Source: Hippasteria phrygiana (lineage: Eukaryota; Echinodermata; Asteroidea; Valvatida; Goniasteridae). Taken from it: a DNA stretch of 64,000 nt. Below are positions 25,801 through 40,800 of the stretch, piece after piece. The stretch is taken from positions 1,364,001-1,428,000 of the forward strand of contig JAZGUH010000112.1 in the NCBI GenBank assembly GCA_037893225.1, written 5' to 3'. Below the pieces are notes generated by a model. That model was not told the DNA's origin, made no database searches, and saw only the letters and a list, made by a program, of their open reading frames with translations. The number at the start of each line of letters is the position of its first letter. Positions within the stretch are counted from its first letter, which is position 1. The position numbers were made by a program, and so were the translations under genes.

Positions 25801-28800
25801 TTATATTCCCGTCTTGGATACTGTACTTTGATTGGCCTAGACGATTACGTGTCTGGTCTATAAAAAACGATTGGAACACTCCAAGCATGATATCACACAT
25901 CAGCCAGCCAGCTATTGAGCTGTTTCATTGGTACCCATGCAATTTTCACCTACACTGTTGACAACAGTAAACTATAGTGGGAGCAGCAGACTACATGTAG
26001 CAGACGATCAGCTGTTTTGATCGCGTGATTTGTTTAAGTTAATTTCCACCGAGCAAGGCAATTAAAAAAAAAAAAAACTGGGTTTGGCGCTACAACAAAA
26101 CAATTGTTGACTGCTTCGCCTCTGGTGCTCTGTGTCCCGGGTGTTAAAAATGTCATATCCCACATCACAGCAGCCATTAATTGTTAACTGTATACCCAAA
26201 TCATATTCCTTGCAAACTGGAATGAAATTAAATGCTGACAATCTTTGGCACTGGGACATTGTTTTGGTAGCATAGTAACTACTAACCGCCTCAATGTCAC
26301 CAACTTGACTGTGTATGTCCTGGGCCACACGAACTAGTAAGCCAGCTGAACTTGTGAACTGCTGTGTCAATGTAAACAACAAACCCATCAGGACTTTGGT
26401 CAGGCTCGTGTCCTCTATAAGAAGGGAAAGACGGCAATCATTCAAGGATGTTAGGACCTTGTTGGGTGGGGGAATAACTTCTATTGGTTCCAAAAAAACC
26501 TTTTTCCCTGGCTATATATGTGACCCGCTCTGCAAAAAGGGCACTTATGTTGCAAAATTTGAAAATAGTGTGTTATATATAGCTGGAAAGGCCATTTTAT
26601 AAGCTTTCATATGGTATATGTCTGAGGTCTGTAGCATTTTGTAATCACGAGATATTTGGAAATTTGCATGTTTTTTTTTCAGGAATTTCTTGAAATGACT
26701 TGAGGAGAAACAAGCCATTTAAAAAAACAAAAAGCAAAGCAATAGATGGAAGCACCCGACAAAAACACATTTTTTTCCAACTTTATTAACTGAAATCAAA
26801 GATTTTGGTTATGAAATAGAATAATATAGGTATCAAAGATGCAAAACATTCCCTCCCTTCAAAATCACTTGTTTGAAGAATTTTTCACCTTCTTCACATT
26901 GAACGGCCTATAACTCGTAAAAGCATACAGCGACTTATGTGCCCTTTTTGCAGAGCGGGTCACATATGTCATGTATTAAAGGATTGGCTTCAATGTAGTA
27001 TACATCATTTGCTTTTGCTGTAATTTTCAGAAATACATGGATTTTGGGGGTTAGTAAAGTGTGCTAGCAAATACAGTAACACTGACCTGTTTAAAGATTT
27101 GTGTGCATAGATGCTGGGAAAACGGAGAAAAGAATTTTCTGTTATAGTAGTCTGGTTCCATGACTATACTTTACACAAAATGTAATTATCAGGTTGGGGA
27201 ACTAGACTATTTCCAACGATTGTTGGCTGACAATCGTTGGAAAACGATCGACAGCACACTAGGTGCCATGATTTCACAGGATGCTTGAGACTGCTATTCA
27301 CTTACAGTCTAGTACGGTATTTCGTAATAATTCAGTATTTTTTCTTTTTTATGTTTGCAAATGATGTATACTACAATTAAAGTTGAAAATTGATTTTTTT
27401 ATTCTTTCCTATCAATCGTAAAAGGCACACACTGCCCCGAAATCCTCAAAATGCAATCTCTTTGATTAGCTCCCTAACCTATTTCCTAGGTCTGATAGTG
27501 CAGAAATTATACCTTAACGTATAATATTTACAGAGAAATGTGAAAAAAAAATGAAGCATTGATATCCGGACATTCGGACTGGCGCCTCACATAGTGCGGC
27601 CTGTATGCAACAAAAGCACTATAGACCATGAGCACCACTGAATTTTTCCAGTTTTCCAAAACTGTTTGACTGAACCAAACTGGCTTCCCCGGAATGATTT
27701 TCGTCAATGTTTTTCAGATAAACAATGCATTTTCAAGGGATGGTCGTGTACATTATTATATTCTACTTTTGAATGATCTTTCTAACCATAGCAAATTTAG
27801 GACGAATGATTTTTGTAGCCCAATTAGGCGCCTGCAAAACAATGGGGGAGATGAGGTTATAATTTATAATAATAATTATAATAATAATTATAATAATAAT
27901 TAGTCTATTAGGGCTATTTGGGAGACATTTAGTAGTTCATAATCATCACTTAGGGAGACAAGGGTACTTAGGGAGACATTTTGATGTCTCCCTAAGTACC
28001 CAGCCCCCTTAAGGAGTGAGAATGTTACTGTCGGAACTGAGTTATATCGATAGAGAATGGTCCAAAACATTAGTATACCAAAATTTGTGGGGGTAGGATA
28101 GGGGATATTTGGGTTAGGTTACATCAAAGTCGGAAAAAAAGTTGTGCACAAGTCTATGGGAATGTCTCCCAACTGTCCCATCTAGGGTTATTATAATAAT
28201 AATAATAATAATAATAATTTGGGAGGCTAATCATCCTTACTCGCAGCTGCGATGCTGAATTGCGAAGGACGCGGCTACAACGTGGTCGAGTCGCTGGCAC
28301 GTAAAGGCGCCTCTGGCAGCCGGCCTACATCGACCCACATATAACCACGGAGCACAGCCAGAGATCGAATCGAAAGTGTTTGATTTTTCCGGAGGGAGGA
28401 AAGCCGGAGAACCCGGAGAAAAACCCTCGTGGCACAGGAGAGAACCAACGCACAACTCTACTCACATATGGTCCGAGCCGGGAATCGAACCCGGGCCACA
28501 TTGGTGAGAGGCGAGCGCTTTACGCACAAGTCACCCATGTCATTGTCTCACTAAAGGTGGAGGTTACCCCACCTGAGTCTACAGGTCTAAAATTTGGGAT
28601 AACTTCTCTGGAAGTTGGATTTATGACTTCAGACTAGTGCCCACCCGAATAAAGATACTGACAACATAGGGCAAGATAGCTCAGTTGGTCGAGCGCCGGT
28701 ACGGTATTCCGGAGGTCGCAGGTTCGAATCCCCCTCCTGCCAGTTTTCTTTGTTCACTTTGAAAATGCATTCTCTGGAATCTGTTGAGAATTATCTTCTA

Positions 28801-31800
28801 TTTAGATCTGGGTCCAGGAAAACCGTAAGGGTGGTAGGGTTGGCAATTCAAAGTATGGCTAACCCCACCACTTCTGATCGTAACCCCTTTAACTAGAGTG
28901 GCGTTTAGCCATGTAGGTGATATTAATTTTTTAAAAAGTGTCCCCTTAAATATTTGATTTTTATAAGCAGTAACAGACCAGAAATTGACATTGCGAAGGA
29001 AAGCTTTCCATTGCCCAAATCACTTCGAGGAACTTATCCTTATTCGTAATAGAAATATTTCCAAAGATTAAATACTACTTAATTATGATTGCTTACTCAC
29101 CGATGCTTTGCTCGACACACACATTGGTCACCCAGGTATGCAACTGTGCAAACTGAAAGTCAACGTTTGAGAAAACAGTACACAGATTGATTCAATGTAG
29201 AACCATGCTGCAGACAATTCTAATGAAATAAACTTAATTCTTGGAAGTTCACCGATTGAACAATAAGTAACATTTATAGTGTATTGAGGTCTTTTTCAGA
29301 CCAGAGCCTCTCAACCCAGGTTTAAATCCACCCAGGTTGAACCCCTGGCTGCCCGAGGTTGCATCTTGATTTTTAACCCTATGTTCATCTTGTTTCGAGT
29401 TCAACCCAGGGCTAACATATCCCCTGTTTATTTCACAGTACTATAGAGGAATCCCACAACGACGAGTTTAGCGCCAATCTGCACACTTCAGCGTTTGAAA
29501 ACGAGGATCTCAATGTCACAGTAAACAACTTTATGCTGATCGTGCGCCTGCGCTTCCTTTTATGGCATGATTAATTCATGCATGAATGAATGTGCTAAAA
29601 AGCGTCGTTTTGTTTGCCACTGACATTCTCGCTTTCAACCCGGAAGTGCGCAGAAGGGGCCAATGTGAAATTCCTCTATTTCAACCCGGGTGAGTTTTTC
29701 AACCCAGGTTGAACCCTTGGCTACCCTCTAGGTTGCATCTTGATTTTTAACAATGCGTTCATCTCGTTTTGAGTTCAACCCAGGGCTAACTCACTCCTGC
29801 TCAGGTTATTTCACAGTACTGTTTCAACTCGGGTTGGAGTTTCAACCTGGAGCGAGAACCTCAACCCTGGTCCGGATCATTATATTTAATGTATTTATTT
29901 TAATTCTCTTTGGTGCCAAGGATTCCTAAAACGGATTCCTAAAAAGCGCATATCGCACTGTAGCTCGAAGGGCTGAAGAAACCTATACGAAGACAACAAA
30001 TGTTTACTTTTAGAAGTGAAGGAGGAAACCCCAGAATGATATTTTTTTGGGTAAAAAACTCACGGAACCAGGCAGGGACTGAAAACCCAATACACATGTT
30101 GGGATTCGAACCCGGGTCACAGCGGTAGAAGGCGAGGAGAGTACCACAAGGCCAACCTGACTCCCCAGGGTTGAGTTCGATCCTTTCATGATATGCAATA
30201 CAACAGTAGGGCACACAATTGTGTAAACGCCTGCAATCGGGGACCTCCTATTGTCCTATTGTTCATACTTTTTGGCAAGGCCCCTCATTGGTTTTGTACA
30301 CGATTTTCAAACGGGGACCTTTCTCAACCGGGGACCTTTCTCAACCGGGGACCCTATTGTCCTCTATTGTTAAAGGTCCCTTATTAAATGCAAAAAACAA
30401 ACTCAACAAGACTGGACATACAGCGCTACACCCGACCACGCATACAAATACAAACTGTGACTTCACAGGTTCCCACAGGTTCCCACAGGTTCCCACAGGT
30501 TCCCACATACTACTCTAGGTAGGGAAAATTATGTATGGTAAATCACCTTGCCCAATGGCGAAGGCCCCGTCTCCAACAGTTTAACCCTCCTACACATGTA
30601 CATGTACTGTTATAAGTATCACAACCTATCAGAAAAAACCAAGCCACTCCCATAGCTTTTGTACACTAACCAACAGAATCCTTATGGATTAACCCTCCTA
30701 CTATTTCACCATACAAAACCTTACAAAATGTTGATATCCAAATTTTACCATAGCATTAACACACACATGGCAAAACCATACAGTGTAATGCTATAGCAAG
30801 CTTATTGACATGGCAAAACCATACACATGGTTTTGTATGGTAAACATGCTTCACTGTGGTGTACAATGTATGCCAAATGGCTTTGTGTGGTGAATATACT
30901 TCATTGTGGCTTATCAACAGACTACTTGGGGCTATGGTGAGTTATATATAATGTATTAAAGAGAAGAAAAAAAACCTAATTCTAAAATGGTATAAGCCTA
31001 TTCATCAATGTTCAGCAGTACACAATGGAGTTGGTTCACCATACAAAACCTTGAACCTGCCAGCAGACACAGCTTGTACAACCATACAAAACCTTACAGT
31101 GCAATACAGAGGTCAAGTTGATTTACCATTCATCACCTTACATAGTTCAGTACAGGCAAGTCTTGTGACCATACAAAACCAGACAGCTGTCAGGTTTTGT
31201 ATGGTATACCTGCTGTACACTCAGTGACTCACTGTATGGTTTTGTATGGTGAATAAACTTTCTTATAAATTGCCTCAAGAGTAGGAGGGTTTTAAACGGC
31301 ATTAAACTACATGCATCATAACCTATGGAAGGGGTTTGATAGATTGTGTTTTGTTGGGATATGCATGGTTGAACCTTTTGTGTGTTCTTTGTTACTGAAC
31401 TAAATCCATGATCTGGCTAAAAAAAGCACTCCACAAGGAATTCTGACATGCACTTGTTTTTCACGGGTTGAAGGAACACATTGCCTTGGAGGTGAAAAGA
31501 AACATTCTACCCTTGAAGGCTGGGTAGTGTACGTGTGCAGTGAATCATTCGATTCTACACGTCGGGCGGTCGTCGCGGTAAATAAAATCACAGGTAAGGA
31601 ACAGAAAATAAAGTTTCACAGGAAAAAGACATAAATTTCAAACCAAATATGTAGTGAAATAACATGTATTGCATGTCGAAATCCAGGAGCACGGACCTCA
31701 CAAGGTGACACTGTTTTTCTGTGAATTTTCCGGGAGCCGGTTTCGACTCGGAACCGGTTCTTTTTAGAGAACCGGAACCGGCTCCAGAAATTCTGGAACC

Positions 31801-34800
31801 ACCCAACACTATAGTATAGTACCTGAGCTCCACTGGACTGCAGTTTCTTGGAGAGTAACGTGATGATGTTGCACAGATGGACAGCATCCTTGATGGAAAA
31901 GGTGTCATCATCAGCAGTCACTATGTTCATCACAAGACGCTGACAAGAAATCAGTACAAGAAGCTTGCTTGACTTTTCGTCAATCTTAATCTTATTATTC
32001 AATTCACCGGAGACTTAATGATGTCACACTGTTTACCTCGCAGGTGGGGATGGAACGGCACACTGAGGTATAACAGCCTGCATTTCAGTTCCAAGCTTTC
32101 AAGCAGACCCAGGTGAAAAAGTAGGAGAATAGTAGGACTTTTGCGGACAAAATCAGGACTTTTGTGGGCTTTGGGTAGTTTCCGTTGATACTCACCAATG
32201 TCCACAGCAACACAAGCCTCATTTAGCTTTTTCTGTAATCATTACACTTGTGCCCCATCCTCAACTAAGCTCTTGGAAGTAAAGTTACTCCTGCAACCAG
32301 GCCCTCCATTGTGTCATTTTCATATGATAGTGTGTAACACTCTTGAAAAATATTCAATGAGACTTCAATGAGATTTTTTTTGAGTTTGTGGGACAAAAGT
32401 AGGAAAAATTTCTTAGAATTTCAAGAAAAATGGGGGGGGGGGGGGCTTGAAGCCCCCCTTTTGTGTGAATAAAAGCTTTGTTTGTAAAAAACTCCATCTG
32501 TTCATTACACTCCCATTCAAGAACAATATAAAGGTATATAAACACCTCATAACAGTAGGTATGGGCTAGTCAGTTTCAGTAGTTGTTCAATGGTCCCACT
32601 GATGATCTCCACCAAGGTTAATAAAAATCCTGTGTACATCTTAGGAAATATAAAGATTCATTAAGGGGGAACGTACTTTTGTTGACACATGAATGGATTG
32701 AGTACACAGAGGTGGTCTTTTTTCAAACAGCGGCTATGGCTATCGTCTGTATTCAAGAGGTTAAATGTGACTTAAACATCTGCAAGGTTTTCACCAACAT
32801 ACTGTTCACGTTCATTAATATGCCAAGCTGAGTGATATCAAAATGAAGAATACAGTGTGCTCTTTACGCAAATATTTGCAAAACCTTACAACAAAATTCC
32901 TTCAGATTAATTTGAAAGGATCCGGTCAGATGTACAGGTGGATGAGGAGCAGTGACCATTAATCAAGCAGAATGTTGTCAATGTAGCGTACCTGGAATTT
33001 CTTGATGTGTAGATGGACTGTACTCTCGTCATCTGCCTGCGAGTTCTCTTGACTGCTTCGTGCCTTCCTGTCAAGGTTAATGTACTTCAGGTAGTCGGCT
33101 ACTTGGTCAGAGTAACGACTGCAGATCACATTCACTGCTGTAGACAGGCCTTCTAGGCACAAGGAAGACACAGCTTTTCCCTGCAGTGTAAAATTATCAG
33201 TCATATGGATTTAAACTCGATCAGACTGACAGTGTAGAACAAGATCATTATATCAGTCAACTGGACGTTAATTCTGGTTACGCCAAAAAAGTTACCACAA
33301 TACTGCTTTTAGGGATGTTCATTTTCGAATAATTTACTATTCGAATAATTTACTATTCGAATATTCGAAACTGGGTTTGACCGAATATTTGAATCTTCGA
33401 TACTCGCCTATCAAGTTTTTCAGTGCATGCCACACCGGCATTTTGCATGCCCCTGTTGTATCAAGGGTTTTACCGACAGGAACAATAAACTTCCGTCCAT
33501 AAAAAATTGCGATTGACAAAAATGCGGCATTTGACACTGCTAAGCGCCGTAACTGTACGTGCATATATATCTTTTCGAATTCTCGAACTGGAAAAAATGG
33601 TATTCGAATATTCGCTTGACCATCGAATATCGAATATTCGGTATATTCGGGACAGCCCTAACCGCTTTCAGACAATATGAAATGATCCATTACTGTAATT
33701 ATAACTATGACTACCGAAAAATCTCTCTTATAATTAACATCATCCCCGACGCAGATTCCATCTTCTCATTGCTGACAAGACATTTGAGTCATACTGACAG
33801 AATACCAAGTAGGTAACAGCAAAAAAGATTTTTCCTTTGACAAGAAAGCGACGTCATGTTTTTTGCGCATGCACCTCATTTAGGCAATAAGCCAGTTCGG
33901 TATTTCAACTGCGCATGTGCACAATGACATTTTGTCCGAATGACCCGCGTGACCTAACGCGCGCGTGTGAATGCAGAAGGTGGTTGGGCACGTGTTAAGA
34001 TCAATCAGAACGGGTGTTCGCGTAACATGGCGTGACATTACGTAAGCAATTTTGTCCGAATAACCCTTGACCTTTGAGATACCGATCTGGCTTATTATAA
34101 TGGCTGGTTAGTGTGACAAGACACACGTGTAATTGTTACATGATAATGACAAGTTGTGAAAGCACTGGAAATCCAAGACTGCCTCTAACCACCGACGTCT
34201 AACCATCTTTTCATTTTCTTCTACAAGATGACCCCTCCCCATTCATTTTATTTCTGTTCTCTACCTTTTCCTTTCTCCCGTGGTCTGCCAAAGTGACGGT
34301 ATCTGTTGTAAACTTGTGAAAAAACACCCTGATTGGAAAAAATCACATCATTAGCTAAACATCAGGGGTGAGACTTGAGGAAAATGTAAGAATCCACAAA
34401 ACATTCAGAGGCATTTGAAGTATATGGCATTGCTGAAAAATGTATAAGAAAACTACATTTTCTACCAAAAAATATGGTTCCAAATTACAAAAAATAGGGT
34501 CATTTAATAGAATGATTAAGAAGACTGTTTCGGGTTGCAGAGGTCATTTTGGAATGATAAAAACAATTTAAGGACCAAAAAATAAAAACCTCCGGAAATC
34601 TGGAAGAGGTCTCACAAAAAAAGCCTGAAATCAGAAAAAAATCCGGAGATGAAACCTGCAATTTTCCAAGATTCTGAAATGTAAACAGTTTTGAAGTGTA
34701 ACGCTTTTTGTCACCTTACCTGGAGACTGAACAACAGAAGCCATAGAGTTTGTCCAGATTGCGCCCTGCAGGCCCATCGCAGCGCCCCTTGTCGTTCAGT

Positions 34801-37800
34801 TGCTGTATCTTCTGCATGGCAATGTTGACTATGTAGCGGACAAAGTCTGACTGCTCGCGTAGCGCGATCAGACACTCCTGGTGATCAGGGGTATCATCAC
34901 TATAGACACAGGAAAAGGATATCTGGCTGAATTACGACATTTATTAATAAAGGAATTGGAGTTTTTTTAATGCAAGTTTGCCTTAAACAAGGCTATAAGC
35001 CACTCGAGGTACAGACGGGGCTACAAAAAGTAAACGAATCAAAGATACAAGAGGGAGGAATTAATATTCCTCTCGAAGCAGGAAAGATTGTAAGATGAAG
35101 GGAAACATGAACCGCGCAAAGAATTTTATAGAGAAACAGAGCAAGGGAAATGCTATTGGCATAATGTTTTGTTCTACATCTAGGTACAGCTAGAGTATGG
35201 TGGAACATTAACCATGAATATATCTGTGGAACAGACAGAGTAACAGCAGATCTCCGGTGAGAGAGTGATTGTAAGGATGATGAGCCCAATTCGTCTCCAA
35301 CCAAATTAACAATGCACTTCTGTACTCTATCTAATATACATAAGTGACAAGCTGAAGCACCAGCCCAGATGTGGGAACAGTACTCCATAAGTGGATGTAT
35401 AGTTGTTTTATAAAGGTAAAGGATAGCACCAGGAGGTAGATACTTCCGATTATAGAGTAAACTATACTTTTAAATTGAAATCACCAAATACAAGGCTAAA
35501 AGCCACTTTAGGTATAAAAGGGTTACAATTTTGAATTGCCAACCCTACCACCCTTATGGTTTTCCGGGGCCCAGACCAAAATAGATGATAATTCTTCAAC
35601 AGGGACATTATCCCAATTTTCAGACCTATGGACCCACAGACCCAGGCGGGATGACTTCCACCGTCAGTGAGACCAAATCACCTCCCCTCTAGAAATTGCC
35701 AATCTTTATTGAAACAATTCAAAAATTTGATAATGTTTAGGGTTGACATTCATAACCTCAACATACACTACAACAGCAACGCTGAACCTTGATTTAAAAT
35801 GTTGAAATTGTGGCGACTCACCTTTAGTATCTGACCTACACATGTACATGCCAGAGGTCCACTTTGTGTAAATGGGTCATTCCACCAGGTTGGGACACAG
35901 TGTGTATATGACCATATCATTAAAACCATCATTACATTTAATTCAGTTATTTCATGTGACATCCGTCTTTGGGTGTGAGATTATTTGAGAAAGTTTCAAT
36001 CATGTAAGGTATATTTTTACAAAAATATGATAAAAAGTGTGTTTTTTTGTATGTAAAATGGACGTAACATGGACACCGTGTCCAACATTTAAATTGTTGT
36101 GGTTTTTTAACACTTTAATAAATAAATATGGAAAATTTATTAGGTACAATAATTAAAAGACACACTATGCAACAATGAAACACCTTTTTACGGCAGTCAG
36201 TGTCCAAACATAGCACAAATAGCAAGAATTTGAAGATTCGGTGCAGACGTAACATGGACACCATGTTAGACCATGACCATACATATATTTCTGCTGTTGT
36301 GCTGCATTTGGATATTGAATATCATAACAATTGCTTTTTGTGGTGCAGTTTGTGTTTTGTAATTAGTATACAGAGTGAGTTTGTATAATTATTTATATAA
36401 ATGTTGAAAATGTTACAAAATGGAAATGTGCATTTTCATGTCACACCATGTTAGTACTAAATGTTATGTCCAGACTGCCTTAATTTTTCGTCATTAAATA
36501 AATAATTATGCAACTTACTATATGTACTAACTAAAAGACACTCAATGCTACCAGAAAACACTTTTTGTTATGGTTGCCAGTGTCCAAATAGCTCAGAAAC
36601 AGCAAGAACAATAAAAACATGCATGTGTAGACGTAACAGTGGACACAGTGTCCATGTTACGTCCACTCTCACGTCTGTTTTTGCTGTCTCTGCTATATTT
36701 GGACACTGACTACCATAAAGAAAGTGTTCTTGTGTTGCATAGTATATCTTTTAATTAGTACACATGGTGAATTTCCCATATTTATATTTAAAGTGTTGAA
36801 AAAACACAACAATAGAAATATAAACGTGTCCTGTTACGTCAAAATGGTTATGTCAAACTGAAGCATGTTTTTAATCATATTTTTGGTAAAATATAATTTA
36901 CATGATTTAAAACTTTCAAAAATATTTCCCACCCAAAGACTGATGTTACATGAAATAACTGAATCAAATGTAACAGTACTTTTAAAGATATGGATAAATG
37001 TCACACACTGTGTCCCAACCTGGTGGAATGACCCAAATATCAACCTTTGCAATTCGGTACCCGGTATTTTGTTTTTCGCTCAGTGATGGTAGGCTCCTAT
37101 ACAGATCGCAATCGGGACTTATAAACATGATTTGGAAGTTACATTGAAATGGGTATTTGTCATAAGACCCCACAAAAAATTTATATAGATTTTATAAGAA
37201 TTTTAATTTATCAATTAATCAAGTAGGGCTTAACCGTAACTTTATAGATACCAATCGACAAGATTCCGGCTTCGTTATAGCATGGAGTTTGCTTTGGAGA
37301 TCCGATATTTGACATGACCGTACATGTACGTACGCCGGGTTTTGGAATGGCGCGTCTTGTCTGCGTGATTCCGTTGGTATTCATCAGTAGGCATGTGTCT
37401 CATGTTTATTCATTAAACCAATTGTTGGCATGACAATGGCGCGTGATCGGCCTTGCTCATTAACCCTTTCAGCCCCACATTGTTTATTGGCATGCAGCCT
37501 CTGGTGCCCACATTGTTTACACACTAAGCACTTCACGGTCGACTTTAATCGCCATTGGGGCTGAAGGGGGGTACAGTGAACGGGCGACTATAGTCGCCAT
37601 TGGGGCTGAAAGGGTTAACTGTGGCGCACACTGCCGTCCAGTCTGCAACTTCCCGACCTCCTTGACAATGACGGACCGATCGGGAAGAACGGGAAAAGAA
37701 CGGGCGAAAAACGGTCAGTCAAATTTGAGATCACGCCATAGGAACAAAGAAAAGAACAAAGGCATGTCTCCACAGGGATATCAATTTTAAAGTGTGCACA

Positions 37801-40800
37801 CACATGACTGTTTAACCCCTTGACCCCGGATTTCATTATGGGGGCGCTGGGGCGCCATGCCGGCTTGTGCAGCCAAGCAAAACGGAAACAAGAGGCTTGT
37901 GCAGCCAAGCATAATGTACACTATACCCAAATAATGGATTGAAAATGCAGAAATTGGCGTGTATAGACGTCAACCGGCCAGGTGGCAATTTTCAATCTGC
38001 ACTTATTTGTGTCAACTGTACGCAAGGGGTTAACTCAATCAACACAATCAATATTGGTTGGTGCCCTGTATGTTAACTTTGTATTTTTTTGCAGGATGAA
38101 CATGTGTGGATAGGAAGCAGCCATGTTTTTTTTTGTTTTCTTTTTTTTGAAACTCTGGCCAGGTCTGAATTACTTGGCTGCCGGCTTGAAATTACACACA
38201 TGTCTGGGGTAGTGGCTGCAGCCACACCACAGACTTTCCAGGTTGTCGCTTACCAGGTTGTATTGTAAAGTTGGGGCGTGATATCCGGCTATAGCAGTTC
38301 ATGGGTTGATGATTTTTGACTAGCGCCCCCTGAACAAAGACACTGACAATTTGGGAGACCGCCAACATAGGGCAAGATAGCTCAGTTGGTAGAGCGCCGG
38401 AACAGTATTCCAGAGGTCGCAGGTTCAAAATTTAAAAATCTAAAACGTTCAATCATAAAACGCTTTCTTCTCATCGGGATATCTTGGATGAGCATTTACT
38501 GGTATAATTCGGTCAAGAGCACACGTTTATCCCCGTCAGGCCTGTGAGTGACCACAAGAGGGCTCTATTTTCCTTGGCCGTCAGCTTTCTGAAATAAGAC
38601 CTTCTTCTGGTCGCTAATAGTCCCTCGAGCTGCATGGACATACTCTAGTGACCCGAGTCAATATGTGTATAAGGGAGCATTTCATATTTTCCAGATGCGG
38701 TATTGATTGCAGTACTGCTGTTTTTCTTTGCAGCGCCGCATTCCGTACCTCAAACCTTACTGATGAATGGGAAGCCAGGTGGCTTGAATAACTGAATAAT
38801 CACGGGGTCAAAACTGGAGCTTTGAGCTCATAACTACCCCAAGCCTTACAAACTCCAACGGCTTGTTGTGTTGTATTTTGATGGTTTAGAACTGTAGCGC
38901 CTTGACACCATTACTTTACATGGAGCTATGATGCCCCAATTTGTCTAAGTCCAAAGAATGTGCCATAATAGGTTTACTGCACAGCGTTGGATTTTGACAG
39001 GATGAGGAAGCCTCCTAGTAAAAATGCCGAGAGTTAAAGTTCAGTTGGCTTGATCAGACCAAGGACAAAGAACCCTATTAGTGGAGCTAGGTCTTGCTGC
39101 AATGAATGTTAAAGAGCTGGCTTGGAAAACTTTATTTCCCCAGTCAACCAAGATAGATGAGTCAGGAGATTGGTGATGGCACAGTTTGATTCTTTTTATT
39201 AAGCACTAGCAGCGAGAGGATCACACATTCATCACGAATATTGCGGTGCAACTGACCTGTACAGAATAAGCTCATTATATCAGCCAGCTTGGTGATAACA
39301 CTGTTACCACAAAAAAAACACCAGCGGTACCGCTATTAATACCGCTTTCAGACAATATGAAATGATCCCTAATAGTGCCTACCTGAACAATGCCTTCATC
39401 ATCTTAGCTACAAACTTGATGGAGAGGAGACTACTAGCTGCCTTGTGGCTGGCTTTGCTTTTCTGGGTGCTTTTCTCTTTCAGTATCTCGGCAAGTTTGT
39501 GGTACTTGGCAAAGAGCTGTTGTAACTGCTCTCCACTAGCGGCACTAAAGAAAACAAAAACCAATGCAAATCAGAGAGTTCTGCACTGATACCATGGGAA
39601 TAAAAAGCGGTCACTGGATGAGATGGCAAAATCAGTTTCTCACAATATTGCGTAAAAACCTTTTCAGTACCGCATTGTTAACGCTATTAACCCTAGTTAA
39701 TCCAACAAAATCCAACAATTGTAAAAAGCTGTTGTAATTTGTTGGATTTTAGCAGTCCGCACAAACTACATGGTGTGTTGAATATTGTTGTATTCAGCAG
39801 GGTAGCAGCTTAAAATACCGTTTGGATATATACCGTATTTAGCAGATGGAAGCTAAATACACGTGTCGGATTTTGTTGTTTTTAGGAGGGTGGAAGCAGA
39901 TTTCTGGTAAAATTTCAGTTGGATTTTGTTGGATTTGGCAGGGCTCATACGAGGGTCGGCTGAAAAGTTTGTAGGTCGACTCTGAAGGCGTAATGCCACA
40001 TCAATGAAGTTTAGCATGCATTTATTTCAACCCTTTTGAAAACTGATTGCATTGTTTTTTTCCAGGTAAGGCCGTGTTTGGCGGTTCGCAGACGGCTTCG
40101 TAAAAATGGACAAAATTTGGCATCGAAATGACCTTGGCCTTCTTTGGAGCGGGTGAGGACGTGTGTTTCCACTGCATGGATTGCCTCTTTGTCTCTGGCT
40201 TAAAGTGATGGACCCAGCACTCATCCTGGGTAAGGAAACGTTTGATGAAATTAGCTGGATCTGCTTCAAAGCGCTCCAAGTTATCCCTTGACATGACCAG
40301 CCTGGTGCACTTTTGATCAAGGGTCAGAAGACGCGGCACCCAAGCAGAATCCTTGACATTCCAAGTTCTGTACTCAGAATGTTCTCAACTCTTTCACGGG
40401 AAATTCCAGCAGCATGCAGTTAGTTATCAAAAGGGTTGAAAAAACAATGCATGCTAAGTTTCATTGATTTGGCATTAATTACTCCTTCAGAATCAACCAA
40501 ACTTTTCAGCCGACCCTCGTACAAACACACAATACATCAAATTAAAGGTTATTGCTTGTATTTTCAGAAAATACCGCAATTTTCAAATTTGGTTACTTTC
40601 CACCACCTTCACGGTGGCAGGTCACAAATACGAACCCGGCGTCCGACAACTACATGGTAGGATGTGCACATGCACGGTGTGATGAAGTGTGTCACATTGG
40701 TCCGGTCACACTGGCCATGATAACGATGATAACGGTGAGAATAAACGCCACTGATTGGTGGAATTATCGCATGTGTAATACGCACGTGTTCCATCCACCA

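Noticed and set aside
37615..37908. 97-residue ORF with duplicated [16 protein letters not shown] text, also seen near 50353
   Set aside because: The similarity comes from the shared TTAA-flanked MITE family (GGCTTGTGCAGCC), not from a protein.
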